From Mesorhizobium sp. M1C.F.Ca.ET.210.01.1.1 (GTDB taxonomy: Bacteria; Pseudomonadota; Alphaproteobacteria; Rhizobiales; Rhizobiaceae): DNA of 64,000 nucleotides. Below are positions 31,176-41,009 of the stretch, in pieces. The stretch's first letter is position 1; every line of letters starts with the position of its first letter. The notes under the pieces are model-generated. The model did not search any database and was not told the DNA's origin. It saw nothing but the letters and a program-made list of their open reading frames with translations. Made by a program: the position numbers and the translations under genes. Where the stretch lies: assembly GCF_004791585.1 (NCBI RefSeq), contig NZ_SRUU01000010.1, forward strand, positions 124,001-188,000. Direction: 5' to 3'.

Positions 31176-31207
31176 GGATACCATTTTGGGATACCAACTT
31201 GGTATCC
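31176..31207. promoter_or_regulatory. GntR-type operator: 19-bp perfect palindrome plus extra half-site
   Basis: GGATACCAACTTGGTATCC (31189-31207) is a perfect palindrome with nine-base arms around a central C. A third GGATACC half-site lies at 31176-31182, 13 bases upstream in the same orientation. The stretch sits between the MFS and GntR genes, just three bases before the GntR ATG, so it is a strong candidate for the regulator's site. Confidence 0.7.
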
Positions 31208-31210
31208 GTC

Positions 31211-31927
31211 ATGAACCTCAACCCTGCCGCTGTCAATGCGGCGCCGAAGAGCGGACCGGCAATGTCGCAGATGCAAAATGTCGAAAGGCAGCTTCGCGAG
31301 ATGATCCTCGGGCTGGAGATCGGCCCGGGCGAGAGGCTGACCGAGCGCTGGATCGAAAACCGCTTCGGCGCCTCGCGCACCCCGGTCAGGGCGGCGCTGC
31401 TGCGCCTCGAGACCGAAGGACTGATCGGCCGCGACGGCCGCGGCTGGACGGTGGCGCCCATCAACCTTGCCGAGCTTGGCCAGATTGCCGTCTACCGCGA
31501 GGCGGTCGAGGTGGCGGCGGTGAGGTTGACGGCAGCGCTCGAGGATCGCAGCGGGGTCGAGGTGATCGCGGCGATGCTCGATTCCTGCGACGCCGACACG
31601 CCGCGCGAGGAGTGGCACCGCGTCGGCATGGATTTCCACATCGAGCTGGCCAGGCTTTCCGGCAATGAATTCCTGTTGAGAGCCGTGCGCGATGCGATGA
31701 CCAGGCTGTCGCGCGCCCGATGGCTGGAAGTGCGCGACGAGGCGGCGCTCAGCCGCGCCTGGGCCGAGCACCACGCCATCCTGGCCGCCGTGCGAACGGG
31801 TGACGCCGACGAGGCGGCGCGACTGCTCTCGGCTCATATCGCCGGCAGCCGCGACCGGCTGGTGACTTCGCTGCATGACGACCGGCGCGGACTGCGCGCC
31901 AGGGGTTTCGCCGTCGTCGCTGCCTGA
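31211..31927 (+). CDS. GntR family (FCD/FadR subgroup) transcriptional regulator
   Basis: A 238-residue regulator. The N-terminal winged helix contains REMILGLEIGPGERLTE and ASRTPVRAALLRLETEGLI. The C-terminal FCD effector domain is helical, with the metal-binding pattern D-x4-H seen as MDFHIELARLSGN and AEHHAILAAV. It probably senses an organic acid or related ligand. ATG 31211 directly follows the palindromic operator, which suits autorepression; the frame is open upstream to 31130. It is divergent from the MFS gene. Confidence 0.9.
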   Translation: MNLNPAAVNAAPKSGPAMSQMQNVERQLREMILGLEIGPGERLTERWIENRFGASRTPVRAALLRLETEGLIGRDGRGWTVAPINLAELGQIAVYREAVEVAAVRLTAALEDRSGVEVIAAMLDSCDADTPREEWHRVGMDFHIELARLSGNEFLLRAVRDAMTRLSRARWLEVRDEAALSRAWAEHHAILAAVRTGDADEAARLLSAHIAGSRDRLVTSLHDDRRGLRARGFAVVAA

Positions 31928-32045
31928 TCCCGCAACGCCGTCGAATATCAGGGCCTTGGCAAGTTCGCCCGGGCAAGCGGGCTTGCAAGATGTTCGGCAC
32001 AATGCTGTAGGAGGCACGACGCCACATCTTTGAAACGACGGACGC

Positions 32046-33017
32046 ATGGCTTCGCCCTTACGCACCGCAGCGCGGGTATTTTATTTCATACGCAACATCA
32101 CGCGCGATGTGGTGCCGCAGGCTCTCTTTCGCCAGCGCCTGGCCAGCCGGCTAGAGCAGGCGAGGCTCTCCGGCAAGACGGTCCGCGACCGCGTCAACTA
32201 CTACAACAAGCTCGACCATAGCTTCGTGCCGAGCGCGGCCGCCGTGCCGGCCGGTCAAATACCCAAGTTCGGGAGCATGTACTATTACGACCTGAAGGAG
32301 TTCGCCCGCTACTTCGATCGCGACCTGCTCATCGATCTCGAATTCGGCGATGTCGTCGACGTGCCTAAGATGCCGGCGATCGTCAAGGATCGGCCGATCC
32401 GCGACGACAACGGCAACGCCGTGATCATGAAGCTCGACAAGTTCCGCCATTTCAACATGCCGGGGGACACTCTGGCCTTCGCCGACAAGCGCCCGATGGC
32501 GGTCTGGCGCGGCCATTTCAACAATCCGATCCGCAAGCGGTTCGTCGATGCCGTGCGCAACCTGCCGTCCTGCGATGCCGGCTCGCCCAAGCCGGATGCG
32601 CCAGAGGGATACCGCAGGCCTTACCTGACCATCCCGCAGCAGCGGCAGTTCCGCTACATCGTCTCGCTCGAGGGCAACGACGTGGCGACGAACTTGAAAT
32701 GGGTCATGAGCTCGAATTCGCTCTGCCTGATGCCGCCCCCGACCTATGAGACCTGGTTCGCCGAAGCCGAGCTCGAGGCCGATGTCCACTACGTGCCGCT
32801 GGCGCAGGACTTTTCGGACGTCGCCGACAAGATCGCCTATTTCGAAAAGCACCCGGCGGAAGCCCAACGCATCACAAAGGCGGCCAACGCCTATTGCCGC
32901 AAATTCAGCAACGAAAGGGACGAGCGAGCGGTCTCGCTGCTCGTCCTCTACAAATATTTCGTGCTGAGCGGCCAGATCGAACCTGACCCGGAAGTCTGGC
33001 GCTTCATCACGGGCTGA
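32046..33017 (+). CDS. Glycosyltransferase family 90 (CAP10-like, LPS-modifying type)
   Basis: A 323-residue protein with the GT90 signature set: AVWRGHFNNPIRKRF, RYIVSLEGNDVATNLKWVM (two overlapping segments), SSNSLCLMPPPTYETWF and DVHYVPLAQDFSDV. This group includes fungal CAP10 and bacterial enzymes that add xylose or glucose to LPS core or O-antigen. No signal peptide is seen, so it is likely cytoplasmic. ATG 32046 is used; only a weak ribosome binding site precedes it. No other LPS genes are in the neighbourhood. Confidence 0.87.
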   Translation: MASPLRTAARVFYFIRNITRDVVPQALFRQRLASRLEQARLSGKTVRDRVNYYNKLDHSFVPSAAAVPAGQIPKFGSMYYYDLKEFARYFDRDLLIDLEFGDVVDVPKMPAIVKDRPIRDDNGNAVIMKLDKFRHFNMPGDTLAFADKRPMAVWRGHFNNPIRKRFVDAVRNLPSCDAGSPKPDAPEGYRRPYLTIPQQRQFRYIVSLEGNDVATNLKWVMSSNSLCLMPPPTYETWFAEAELEADVHYVPLAQDFSDVADKIAYFEKHPAEAQRITKAANAYCRKFSNERDERAVSLLVLYKYFVLSGQIEPDPEVWRFITG

Positions 33018-33053
33018 CCCAGCCTTTTCGGGCACGGGACATTTGTGCAGCTC

Positions 33054-34097
33054 TCAGATATCGCTGCGGTCGAGCACCAGGTCGGCCGGGCCGAACCGGT
33101 CCTTGGCGGTGAACTGCTGGTGCCAATAGGGATAAAGCACCGGCGGCCGGCTGACGGCGTCGAGTCGCATGCGCTCGTCCAGCGACAGCGTCAGGCTTGC
33201 CGCGGCAAGGTTGTCCTTGAGCTGGGCTTCGTTGCGGGCGCCGATCACCAGCGAAGAAACGGCTGGGCGGCCGAGCAGCCAGGCAAGCGCCACTTGCGCC
33301 GCCGAAACGTCGCGCGCCTTGCCGATCTCGACCAGCACGTCGACGATCCGCCACAGCCTGTCCTCGTCGCGGATCGGCGGCTCCGACCAACCGCCAAGCT
33401 GGCGCGCCGTCGGGCTGTCGCGGCGGTATTTGCCGGAAAGCAGGCCGCCGGCCAGCGGGCTCCACACCAGCGCGCCGAGGCCCTGGTCGACCGAGATCGG
33501 CAACAACTCGTATTCGGCCTCGCGCGCTTCCAGCGTGTAGTGGATCTGCTGGGTGACGAAGCGCGGCTGATGATGGCTGTCGCTGATCGAGAGCGCCTTC
33601 ATCACCTGCCAGCCCGAATAGTTGGAGCAGCCGACATAGCGGACCTTGCCCTGGGTCACCAGCGTGTCGAGCGCGGCGATCGTTTCCTCCAGCGGCGTGA
33701 CGCCGTCCCACTCATGCAGGAAATAGATGTCGATGACATCGGTCTTGAGCCGCTTCAGGCTCCTTTCGCATTCGCGGATCAGGTGATGGCGCGACAGGCC
33801 TTCATCGTTGGGGCCGTTGCCGATCCGCATGCGCGCCTTGGAAGCAATGAGAACATCGTTCTTGCGCTTGCCGCCGAGCGCTTCGCCGACGATCTCCTCC
33901 GACAGGCCGTTCGAATAGACGTTGGCGGTGTCGATGAGATTGATGCCGGCGTCGATACAAGTGTCGATGATGCGCCTGGCCTCCGAAAGATCGGAATTGC
34001 CGACAGCGGCGAACGGGCCCGTGCCGCCGAAGGTCATCGTGCCGAGCGTCAATGTCGAAACCTTCAGGCCGGAACGGCCAAGGGTACGGTATTCCAT
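33054..34097 (-). CDS. Aldo/keto reductase
   Basis: A 347-residue NADPH-dependent oxidoreductase of the AKR superfamily. The catalytic tetrad is visible in LIDTANVYSNG (D and Y), VLIASKARM (K) and IYFLHEWDG (H). The family start EYRTLGRSGLKVSTLTLG is also present. ATG 34097 has AGGA at proper spacing (GAGGACCCCGAC). Its substrate is unknown; the group includes YajO- and Tas-like enzymes that act on aldehydes. It is convergent with the GT90 gene. Confidence 0.92.
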   Translation of the reverse strand: MEYRTLGRSGLKVSTLTLGTMTFGGTGPFAAVGNSDLSEARRIIDTCIDAGINLIDTANVYSNGLSEEIVGEALGGKRKNDVLIASKARMRIGNGPNDEGLSRHHLIRECERSLKRLKTDVIDIYFLHEWDGVTPLEETIAALDTLVTQGKVRYVGCSNYSGWQVMKALSISDSHHQPRFVTQQIHYTLEAREAEYELLPISVDQGLGALVWSPLAGGLLSGKYRRDSPTARQLGGWSEPPIRDEDRLWRIVDVLVEIGKARDVSAAQVALAWLLGRPAVSSLVIGARNEAQLKDNLAAASLTLSLDERMRLDAVSRPPVLYPYWHQQFTAKDRFGPADLVLDRSDI

Positions 34098-34366
34098 GTC
34101 GGGGTCCTCGCGATTTTGTTTTGAAAAGGGCGCGCCGTGGCGGGCGCCTGAAAGAGGCGAGGGCATTTGTAGGACAATTCGAGCGGCTTGTCGCCCCGCG
34201 ATCGATACGGACCGATCACATATCGGCTAGTGCGACATTGCCGGTCCCGCGCTTGCAATAAAACCGTCATTGCGGGTCTGTATCTCAGTCGGCTTACGGA
34301 GGTGTGTTTGCGGCGACGGCCGGGACGCATCCGAGGCGAAGGTGGCCGGCAGGCAGGAGCTGCGCG

Positions 34367-35299
34367 ATGAACGAACTCAAACCGAATTCCGAGCCGAATT
34401 CCGGAGCCAAGGACTGGCTGGAAGCCGAGCTTGAGGACACGCTCGATGAGGACTACGAGCTGGAGATTTCCGAACCGGCGCTCTCGCTGGAGATCGCCAA
34501 GATCTACAAGAAGTCGCATCCGCCCTCCATCGACCGGATGACCTATTTCCGCGAATTGCTCAGGCTGCAGTCGGAACTGATCAAGCTGCAGTCCTGGGTC
34601 GCCTATCACAAGAAGAAGCTGGTGGTGATCTTCGAGGGCCGCGACTCCGCCGGCAAGGGCGGCGTCATCAAGCGCATCACCCAGCGGCTCAACCCGCGCA
34701 TCGCCCGTGTCGTGGCATTGCCGGCGCCGACCGAGCGCGAGAAGTCGCAATGGTATTTCCAGCGCTACGTGCCGCATCTGCCCGCCGGCGGCGAGATCGT
34801 GCTGTTCGACCGTTCTTGGTACAACCGCTCCGGCGTCGAGCGCGTGATGGGCTTTGCCAACAAGGATCAGGTCGAAGAATTTTTCCACGACGTGCCGGAA
34901 TTCGAGCGCATGCTGGTACGCTCCGGCATCACGCTGGTGAAATACTGGTTCTCCATCACCGACGAGGAGCAGCAGATGCGCTTTTTGATGCGCATCCACG
35001 ATCCGATGAAGCAGTGGAAGCTGTCGCCGATGGACCTGCAGTCGCGCGTGCGCTGGGAGCTGTACACCAAAGCCAAGGAAGAGACCTTCGCCCGCACCAA
35101 CATCAAGGAAGCGCCCTGGTTCATCGTCGAGGGCAACGACAAGAAACGGGCGCGGCTGAACTGCATCGACCACCTCTTGCAGCAGTTGCCTTACGAGGAC
35201 GTGCCGCACGAGGAAATCACGCTGCCGGAACGCGTCTTCAACCCGGACTACGAGCGCCAGGTGCTGCCGCGCGAGCTCTACGTGCCGGAGAAGTATTGA
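34367..35299 (+). CDS. ppk2: Polyphosphate kinase 2
   Basis: A 310-residue class I PPK2 enzyme that makes NTP from polyphosphate and NDP, or the reverse. Walker A is EGRDSAGKGG at residues 90-99, followed by RLNPRIARVVALPAPTERE. The lid and Walker B are at LFDRSWYNRSGVERVMGF (residues 146-163). The C-terminal part contains WFSITDEEQQMRFLMR and PWFIVEGNDKKRARLNCI. The first 50 residues are acidic and less conserved. ATG 34367 has AGGAG eight bases upstream. The gene is followed by a MITE-like repeat. Confidence 0.95.
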   Translation: MNELKPNSEPNSGAKDWLEAELEDTLDEDYELEISEPALSLEIAKIYKKSHPPSIDRMTYFRELLRLQSELIKLQSWVAYHKKKLVVIFEGRDSAGKGGVIKRITQRLNPRIARVVALPAPTEREKSQWYFQRYVPHLPAGGEIVLFDRSWYNRSGVERVMGFANKDQVEEFFHDVPEFERMLVRSGITLVKYWFSITDEEQQMRFLMRIHDPMKQWKLSPMDLQSRVRWELYTKAKEETFARTNIKEAPWFIVEGNDKKRARLNCIDHLLQQLPYEDVPHEEITLPERVFNPDYERQVLPRELYVPEKY

Positions 35300-35304
35300 G
35301 CGCT

Positions 35305-35500
35305 TTCTCCTCCTCTCCTTGTGGGAGAAGGCGGATCGGCGCGCAGCGCCGAGACGGATGAGGGGCGTTGGAAGAAATGAGGCGCTGACAAACCTGCCTT
35401 GTGCCTCCAGTCTGGGAGAGGGGTAGCGCCAAGCTGGAGCACCCCTCATCCGACCGAGCTTCGCTCGGCCACCTTCTCCCACAAGGGGAGAAGGGGAGGT
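35305..35500. repeat. MITE-like intergenic element, same family as 20208-20448
   Basis: The left end runs CCTCTCCTTGTGGGAGAAGG and the right end, inverted, runs CTTCTCCCACAAGGGGAGAA with TTCTCC flanks. The arms span about 26 bp with few mismatches. The interior holds the palindromic blocks GGCGCGCAGCGCC and GAGCTTCGCTC. It lies between the convergent ppk2 and reductase genes. Confidence 0.7.
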
Positions 35501-35503
35501 CAG

Positions 35504-36151
35504 TTACGCCCGCCCAATCGTCACATGCGTCGCATCGGCCGTCGCGACCTGCCCGGTGCAGCGATAGCCGAGCTTCAGCATGTCCAGGCCGGCGAAGAGG
35601 TGCTCGCCTGACCCAAGCAGCACCGGCGAGATGGCCAGGTGCATGTCGTCGATGAGCCCCTCCTGCAGATATTGCCGGATGGTCGAGACACCGCCGCCGA
35701 CGCGCACGTCCTTGCCGCCTGCTGCAGCCCTTGCTTGTTCGAGCGCTGAGTGAATGCCGTCGATGACGAAATGAAAGATCGTGCCGCCTTCCATGACGAT
35801 CGGGTCGCGCTTGTGGTGGGTAAGCACGAAGGCCGGCACGTGATAGGGCGGGTTGTCGCCCCACCAGCCTTTCCAGTTGTCGTCCGGCCACTCGCCGCGG
35901 ATCGGCCCGAACATGTTGCGGCCGAGAATCCAGGCGCCGACATTCTCGAAGCTGCGCGCTGCGAATTGGTCGTCTGCGCCAGTGGTTCCGCCATCCTTGC
36001 CGATCACCATCTCGCGAAAGGTGCGGGTGCCGACCATCCATTTGTGCAAACCTTCGCCGCCAACGCCGAGCGGATTGGTGAGGTCTTGGTCGGGACCGGC
36101 GCCATAACCATCGAGCGACAAGGTGAAAGCGTTGACACGCAACTTGGACAT
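35504..36151 (-). CDS. Dihydrofolate reductase family protein (RibD C-terminal-like)
   Basis: A 215-residue protein of the RibD-C/dihydrofolate reductase-like fold. It shows LSLDGYGAGPDQDL, the loop AWILGRNMFGPIRGEW, then DVRVGGGVSTIRQYLQ and the C-terminal LISPVLLGSG-type stretch (HLAISPVLLGSGEHLF). These proteins are NADPH-dependent reductases of unknown substrate and often sit in antibiotic- or stress-related loci. ATG 36151 is chosen because GGAGGA lies eight bases upstream. An ATG further upstream is less likely. Confidence 0.87.
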   Translation of the reverse strand: MSKLRVNAFTLSLDGYGAGPDQDLTNPLGVGGEGLHKWMVGTRTFREMVIGKDGGTTGADDQFAARSFENVGAWILGRNMFGPIRGEWPDDNWKGWWGDNPPYHVPAFVLTHHKRDPIVMEGGTIFHFVIDGIHSALEQARAAAGGKDVRVGGGVSTIRQYLQEGLIDDMHLAISPVLLGSGEHLFAGLDMLKLGYRCTGQVATADATHVTIGRA

Positions 36152-36320
36152 AATTGCTTCCTCCATAACCAGTTGTAAGTTGCAATCGGTTAATGGGTAA
36201 CTTAACTGATTGTGAATTGCAAGCGGTATGTGGCGAAGAAACGCGATGAGACGCGCGTGATCGCGATAGGGCAGATTCGGGCGATCATCTGTTCGGCGTT
36301 TGTGGCTAGCGCCACCCTCG

Positions 36321-37268
36321 CTAGCCGCTCTCGCCAGCAGGCGCAGTTCGACCGGCCACAAGCTGGCGCTGCAATGCCATCAAAATGGCTTGGCCGAGCT
36401 CATCGGCTGCCTCGCAGTTCGACGACGCACGATAGTAGCCGTCGACGTAAAAGTTCAGACCGATGGCCAACAACTCAACGTCGCCGGCCGTCTCCAATTG
36501 TCGAACCACTCGTAATAGGTGGTCATGGAGATAGCGCGGACCATTTGCGTGAAGCGTGGAATCGTCAACCGGCGCCCCGTCGGACAGGACAAGCAGCATT
36601 TTCCGAGATTCAGGACGTTCTCGCAGTCGCCCGGCCGCCCATTCGATGGCTTCGCCGTCGATATTCTCCTTGAGCAGGTCCGGCCGCAACATCGGTTTGA
36701 GAGAATGACCGATACTGCTTTGTCGCGTATCGTCGGCCTCCCGGTAGACGATATGAAGCAGGTCGTTCAGCCTGCCCGGATTTTTGGGTCGGCCATCTGC
36801 ATCCCAAGTGAGCCGGGATAGCCCGCCGCGCCAAGCGCGCGTGGTGAAGCCTAAGACTTCGACCTTTATGCCGAGCGTTCTAAGGAACTCCTGCGCAATG
36901 TCGACGGAAGCGGCGGCATACAGCATTTTATGGCCGCGCATCGATCCAGACTGGTCGACGAGAATGGAAACCACCGTGTTGGCAAGGTCGGCTGCCGACA
37001 GGTTGTTGCGGATCTTCGCCGCGACATCCGCCGCCAGGATCAGATGTTTCGTCTTCCAACTGGCCAGACCGCTTTCCAACTCGGCCCATGCGGCATCGAG
37101 GGCGGATTTATGTTTTTCCGAGAGCGGCCCTATGGCGCTGGACAACTTGGAACTCGGCACAATCCAGTCATGGAGCGTGACGTAGGCGTGATACCCGGGC
37201 GTAGTAGTGTCTCCGCGGGGCGCGGCCACGAACAATGTCCTGAAACGCTTGCCGAGCCCCCGCAGCAA
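36321..37268 (-). CDS. Stand-alone CobT-like VWA domain protein
   Basis: A 315-residue protein equivalent to the C-terminal von Willebrand A half of the cobaltochelatase subunit CobT (full length about 630). The MIDAS motif is VSILVDQSGSMRGHKM. Further CobT-type blocks are VEVLGFTTRAWRGG, NPGRLNDLLHIVY, LLKENIDGEAIEWAAGRL and MLLVLSDGAPVDDSTL. The N-terminal CobT region and its acidic linker are absent. It starts with TTG at 37268, six bases behind the hemB stop, with GAGGGGATAG before it, so translation may be coupled. No CobS/MoxR-type ATPase is adjacent. It could be a relic or a separate chaperone-like protein. Confidence 0.75.
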   Translation of the reverse strand: MLRGLGKRFRTLFVAAPRGDTTTPGYHAYVTLHDWIVPSSKLSSAIGPLSEKHKSALDAAWAELESGLASWKTKHLILAADVAAKIRNNLSAADLANTVVSILVDQSGSMRGHKMLYAAASVDIAQEFLRTLGIKVEVLGFTTRAWRGGLSRLTWDADGRPKNPGRLNDLLHIVYREADDTRQSSIGHSLKPMLRPDLLKENIDGEAIEWAAGRLRERPESRKMLLVLSDGAPVDDSTLHANGPRYLHDHLLRVVRQLETAGDVELLAIGLNFYVDGYYRASSNCEAADELGQAILMALQRQLVAGRTAPAGESG

Positions 37269-37274
37269 GGCCAG

Positions 37275-38306
<1,032 letters not shown>

Positions 38307-38396
38307 CGCCAAAACTCTCTTTTGGTTCCGGCTTTTACCACGCGTCCCAGCCGCTGACCAATGCGACACGATTGTGCCAGGGTCGGGCGAGGAACT

Positions 38397-39218
38397 TTAC
38401 GGCTGTCCATTCCCCGACAAGATCTGCGCCGCGCCCCTCACAGCCACGCGAAAAGCCTCATCGAAGCTGACGCCGCGCACTTGCCAGCGATAGGTCTTGC
38501 CGCGGTCGCTGAGCCGCCAGTCGGCGATCCAGCCGAGGTCCTTGTCGCTCCACACGATGCTGCCGGCGAGAGCCTTGCTGGCGCCAGTTCCCTTTGCAAG
38601 CCGGTCGAGCCTTGCCATCTCGGCGACCTGCAACGCCCTTTCGTCGAGCCCGGCAAGCTGAGCAGCCTTTGGAAAGGTGACGCGCATCAGCATTGGCGCC
38701 GTGGCATTGTCGAAGGATTCGCGCATCGTCTCGCCGCGATCCTCGTCGGCCGTCAGCACGAAATGCCTCGCGCCTTGCTCGGCCGTGAGCAGGACGGCGA
38801 GCGTCGGCCGCTCGCCGAGCCAGGCCCTGCTGCCGAGCTGCGCCAGGAGCTTGTCGACCACGGCGGGCTTGTAAAGGCAGGTCAGATCGTGCGGCCTGTC
38901 ATGCGTGCCTTGCTCGTCATGGATCGGAATGCCTTCCAGCCGGTCGTGATAGCGGAAGGATTGGACGAAATCGGCCGCCTTGCCGCGCAACGCCAGCATC
39001 TCCGGCTTCTGCGTCAGCCGCTGGTCGCCGGAAACCTTGACCAGCACCTTGTCCAGGCAATCTTTGAAGCCGATTTGCCGGTTCGGCTCGCCGGTGCCGG
39101 TGACGATGGTCTGCGCCTGGTAGAGTTCGGCGGTCGTCGCGGCGATGGCGGCGCAAGACATGAGGCAGAGGGCGATCAGACTGATCAAACTGGCTGCGAG
39201 GCGATAAAATCCAGACAT
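38397..39218 (-). CDS. DUF2066 domain-containing exported protein
   Basis: A 273-residue protein with an N-terminal signal peptide (LAASLISLIALCLMSCAA, cleavage after about residue 27). The mature region is typical of DUF2066: CLDKVLVKVSGDQRLTQKPEM early on, LLAQLGSRAWLGERPTLAVLL in the middle, and SIVWSDKDLGWIADWRLSDR near the C terminus. The Cys in CLMSCAA does not sit in a good lipobox, so it is probably periplasmic. Function is unknown. It is upstream of hemB on the same strand with a 90-base gap. Confidence 0.8.
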   Translation of the reverse strand: MSGFYRLAASLISLIALCLMSCAAIAATTAELYQAQTIVTGTGEPNRQIGFKDCLDKVLVKVSGDQRLTQKPEMLALRGKAADFVQSFRYHDRLEGIPIHDEQGTHDRPHDLTCLYKPAVVDKLLAQLGSRAWLGERPTLAVLLTAEQGARHFVLTADEDRGETMRESFDNATAPMLMRVTFPKAAQLAGLDERALQVAEMARLDRLAKGTGASKALAGSIVWSDKDLGWIADWRLSDRGKTYRWQVRGVSFDEAFRVAVRGAAQILSGNGQP

Positions 39219-39306
39219 GTCTTGCCGGTTGGTTCGAAGAGGTCATTTCTAGCACCGGGCGCGGATACCGGCCAATACTGGTTGCCGGCTAACCTGGGAC
39301 AAAGGC

Positions 39307-39855
39307 ATGGCTTTCATCTGGTTCGTCTATGCCGCCTGGCTGGTGCTGATTGTCTATCTGACTGTTCAGGCGATCGGTGTGAAACGCGATACCGAGCCGC
39401 ATCTGCTGCAGAGTTTCGGACTGATGTTTGCCATGATCGCGGCTTTCCTGCTGCCGCGCCTGCCATTGTTTGGCTTCGTCAACTTCGCGCCCGTCAACCC
39501 CATCCTGAGCAGCATCGGCGCCGTTCTGGCGGTTGCCGGCATGGCGCTGCTGGTCTGGGCGCGGCAGACCCTCGGCCGCAACTGGAGCCAGACCGTTTCC
39601 GCCAAGCAGGATCATGAGCTGGTGACGTCCGGCCCATACCGCTTGCTGCGTCATCCCATGTACACGGGCGGCCTGCTCGCATGCATCGGCTCGGCGATCG
39701 TGGTGGGCGGGCCGTTCGTCTTTCTCCTCGTCCTGCTGGGGGCGATCTTTATCTGGCGCGTCGGCGCCGAGGATCGGCTTCTGGCGCGTCAGTTTCCCGA
39801 TGAATTCCCGGGCTATGCGCGTCGAACCAACGCGCTCATTCCCTTCGTCTGGTAG
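39307..39855 (+). CDS. Isoprenylcysteine carboxyl methyltransferase-like (ICMT/PEMT family) protein
   Basis: A 182-residue membrane protein with about five helices and the family signature GPYRLLRHPMYTGGLL at residues 108-123, followed by an ILRVGAEDRLLARQFPDEF-type tail (IFIWRVGAEDRLLARQF). This methyltransferase family methylates lipids or isoprenoid-linked substrates using SAM; the exact substrate is unknown. ATG 39307 is the start, divergent from the DUF2066 gene. Confidence 0.85.
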   Translation: MAFIWFVYAAWLVLIVYLTVQAIGVKRDTEPHLLQSFGLMFAMIAAFLLPRLPLFGFVNFAPVNPILSSIGAVLAVAGMALLVWARQTLGRNWSQTVSAKQDHELVTSGPYRLLRHPMYTGGLLACIGSAIVVGGPFVFLLVLLGAIFIWRVGAEDRLLARQFPDEFPGYARRTNALIPFVW

Positions 39856-39965
39856 TGCTCACCGCAAAAGGCTGGCCGTGTCGGGCACTCGACAATTGAC
39901 GTCCGCGCGGTCGCCGCTTAGCACTTCAGTCCCCCTGGAAGGGCGGGGAGAAGGATTCTGCGGTG

Positions 39966-41009
39966 ATGGATTTTGGCGGAGGCGACGAGATTCGCTTCGA
40001 GCGGCTGGGCAAGGCGGGCGTCGTCACGCTGACGCGGCCGCAGGCGCTCAATGCCGTCACCCACCGCATGGTCAGGGCGCTCGGCAAGGCGCTCGATGCC
40101 TGGGAGGACGATGCCGGCGTCGCCGTCGTCATCGTCAAGGCCGAGGGCAGGGCGTTTTCCGCCGGCGGCGACATCCTGCACATCTACGAGGCAGGCCGCG
40201 CCGGCAAGCCGCCGGTCGACTTCTTCGCCGACGAGTACCGGCTCAACGCCCGCATCGCGCGCTTCAGGAAACCCTATGTCGCGCTGATCGACGGCATCGT
40301 GATGGGCGGCGGTGTCGGCATTTCCTTCCACGGCTCGCACCGCGTGCTGACCGAGAACGCCCAGTTCGCCATGCCGGAGGTCGGCATCGGCTTCTTCCCC
40401 GACGTCGGCGCCAGCCATCTGCTTCCGGACCTCGGCGGTAGCTTCGGCATGTATCTGGGGCTGACGGGAAATCGCATCCGCTATGGCGATGCGCTGTGGT
40501 CCGGCCTCGCTACGCACACAATCAAGGCCGAGGACCAGGCCGGACTGCTCGACGAGCTGGCAGCGTCGGGCGACCTGGGTGAGGAGCTGCGCGGCTTCTT
40601 CACCCCGGCAAAGCGCGAGACGGAGCGGCAGGATCTGGAGGCGATCGCCCGTCATTTTTCGCAACCTTCCCTTGCCGACATCATCGCCAGCCTTGAGCAC
40701 GCTTCCGCCGCCGACGCCTTCGCCGCCAAGACATTGGCGACGATGAGAACGCGTTCGCCGACCAGCCTCAACGTCGCCTGGCGCGAGATCAGCGCCGGGC
40801 TGAGGCTGTCGATGGACGAGTGCATGAAGATGGAGTTCCGCATCCTAAACCGAATGCTTACCGGCCACGATTTCTATGAAGGCATCCGCGCCGCCATCAT
40901 CGACAAGGGCTCGAAGCCCGAGTGGCGGCCGGCAAGCCTCGAAGCGGTGAGCGACGCCGATGTCGACGCCTATTTCGCGCCGCTCGGGGCAGGGGAGCTC
41001 GAGCTGTGA
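39966..41009 (+). CDS. 3-Hydroxyisobutyryl-CoA hydrolase / enoyl-CoA hydratase family
   Basis: A 347-residue crotonase-fold enzyme. The oxyanion loop is EGRAFSAGGDI, and the long-form signature follows: DEYRLNARIARFRKPYVALI in two overlapping parts, DGIVMGGGVGISFHGSH, then FAMPEVGIGFFPDVGASHLL. The length and motifs favour 3-hydroxyisobutyryl-CoA hydrolase of valine breakdown over a simple enoyl-CoA hydratase. AAGGA stands before both GTG 39963 and ATG 39966; ATG is used. It overlaps the next gene by four bases (GTGA). Confidence 0.88.
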   Translation: MDFGGGDEIRFERLGKAGVVTLTRPQALNAVTHRMVRALGKALDAWEDDAGVAVVIVKAEGRAFSAGGDILHIYEAGRAGKPPVDFFADEYRLNARIARFRKPYVALIDGIVMGGGVGISFHGSHRVLTENAQFAMPEVGIGFFPDVGASHLLPDLGGSFGMYLGLTGNRIRYGDALWSGLATHTIKAEDQAGLLDELAASGDLGEELRGFFTPAKRETERQDLEAIARHFSQPSLADIIASLEHASAADAFAAKTLATMRTRSPTSLNVAWREISAGLRLSMDECMKMEFRILNRMLTGHDFYEGIRAAIIDKGSKPEWRPASLEAVSDADVDAYFAPLGAGELEL

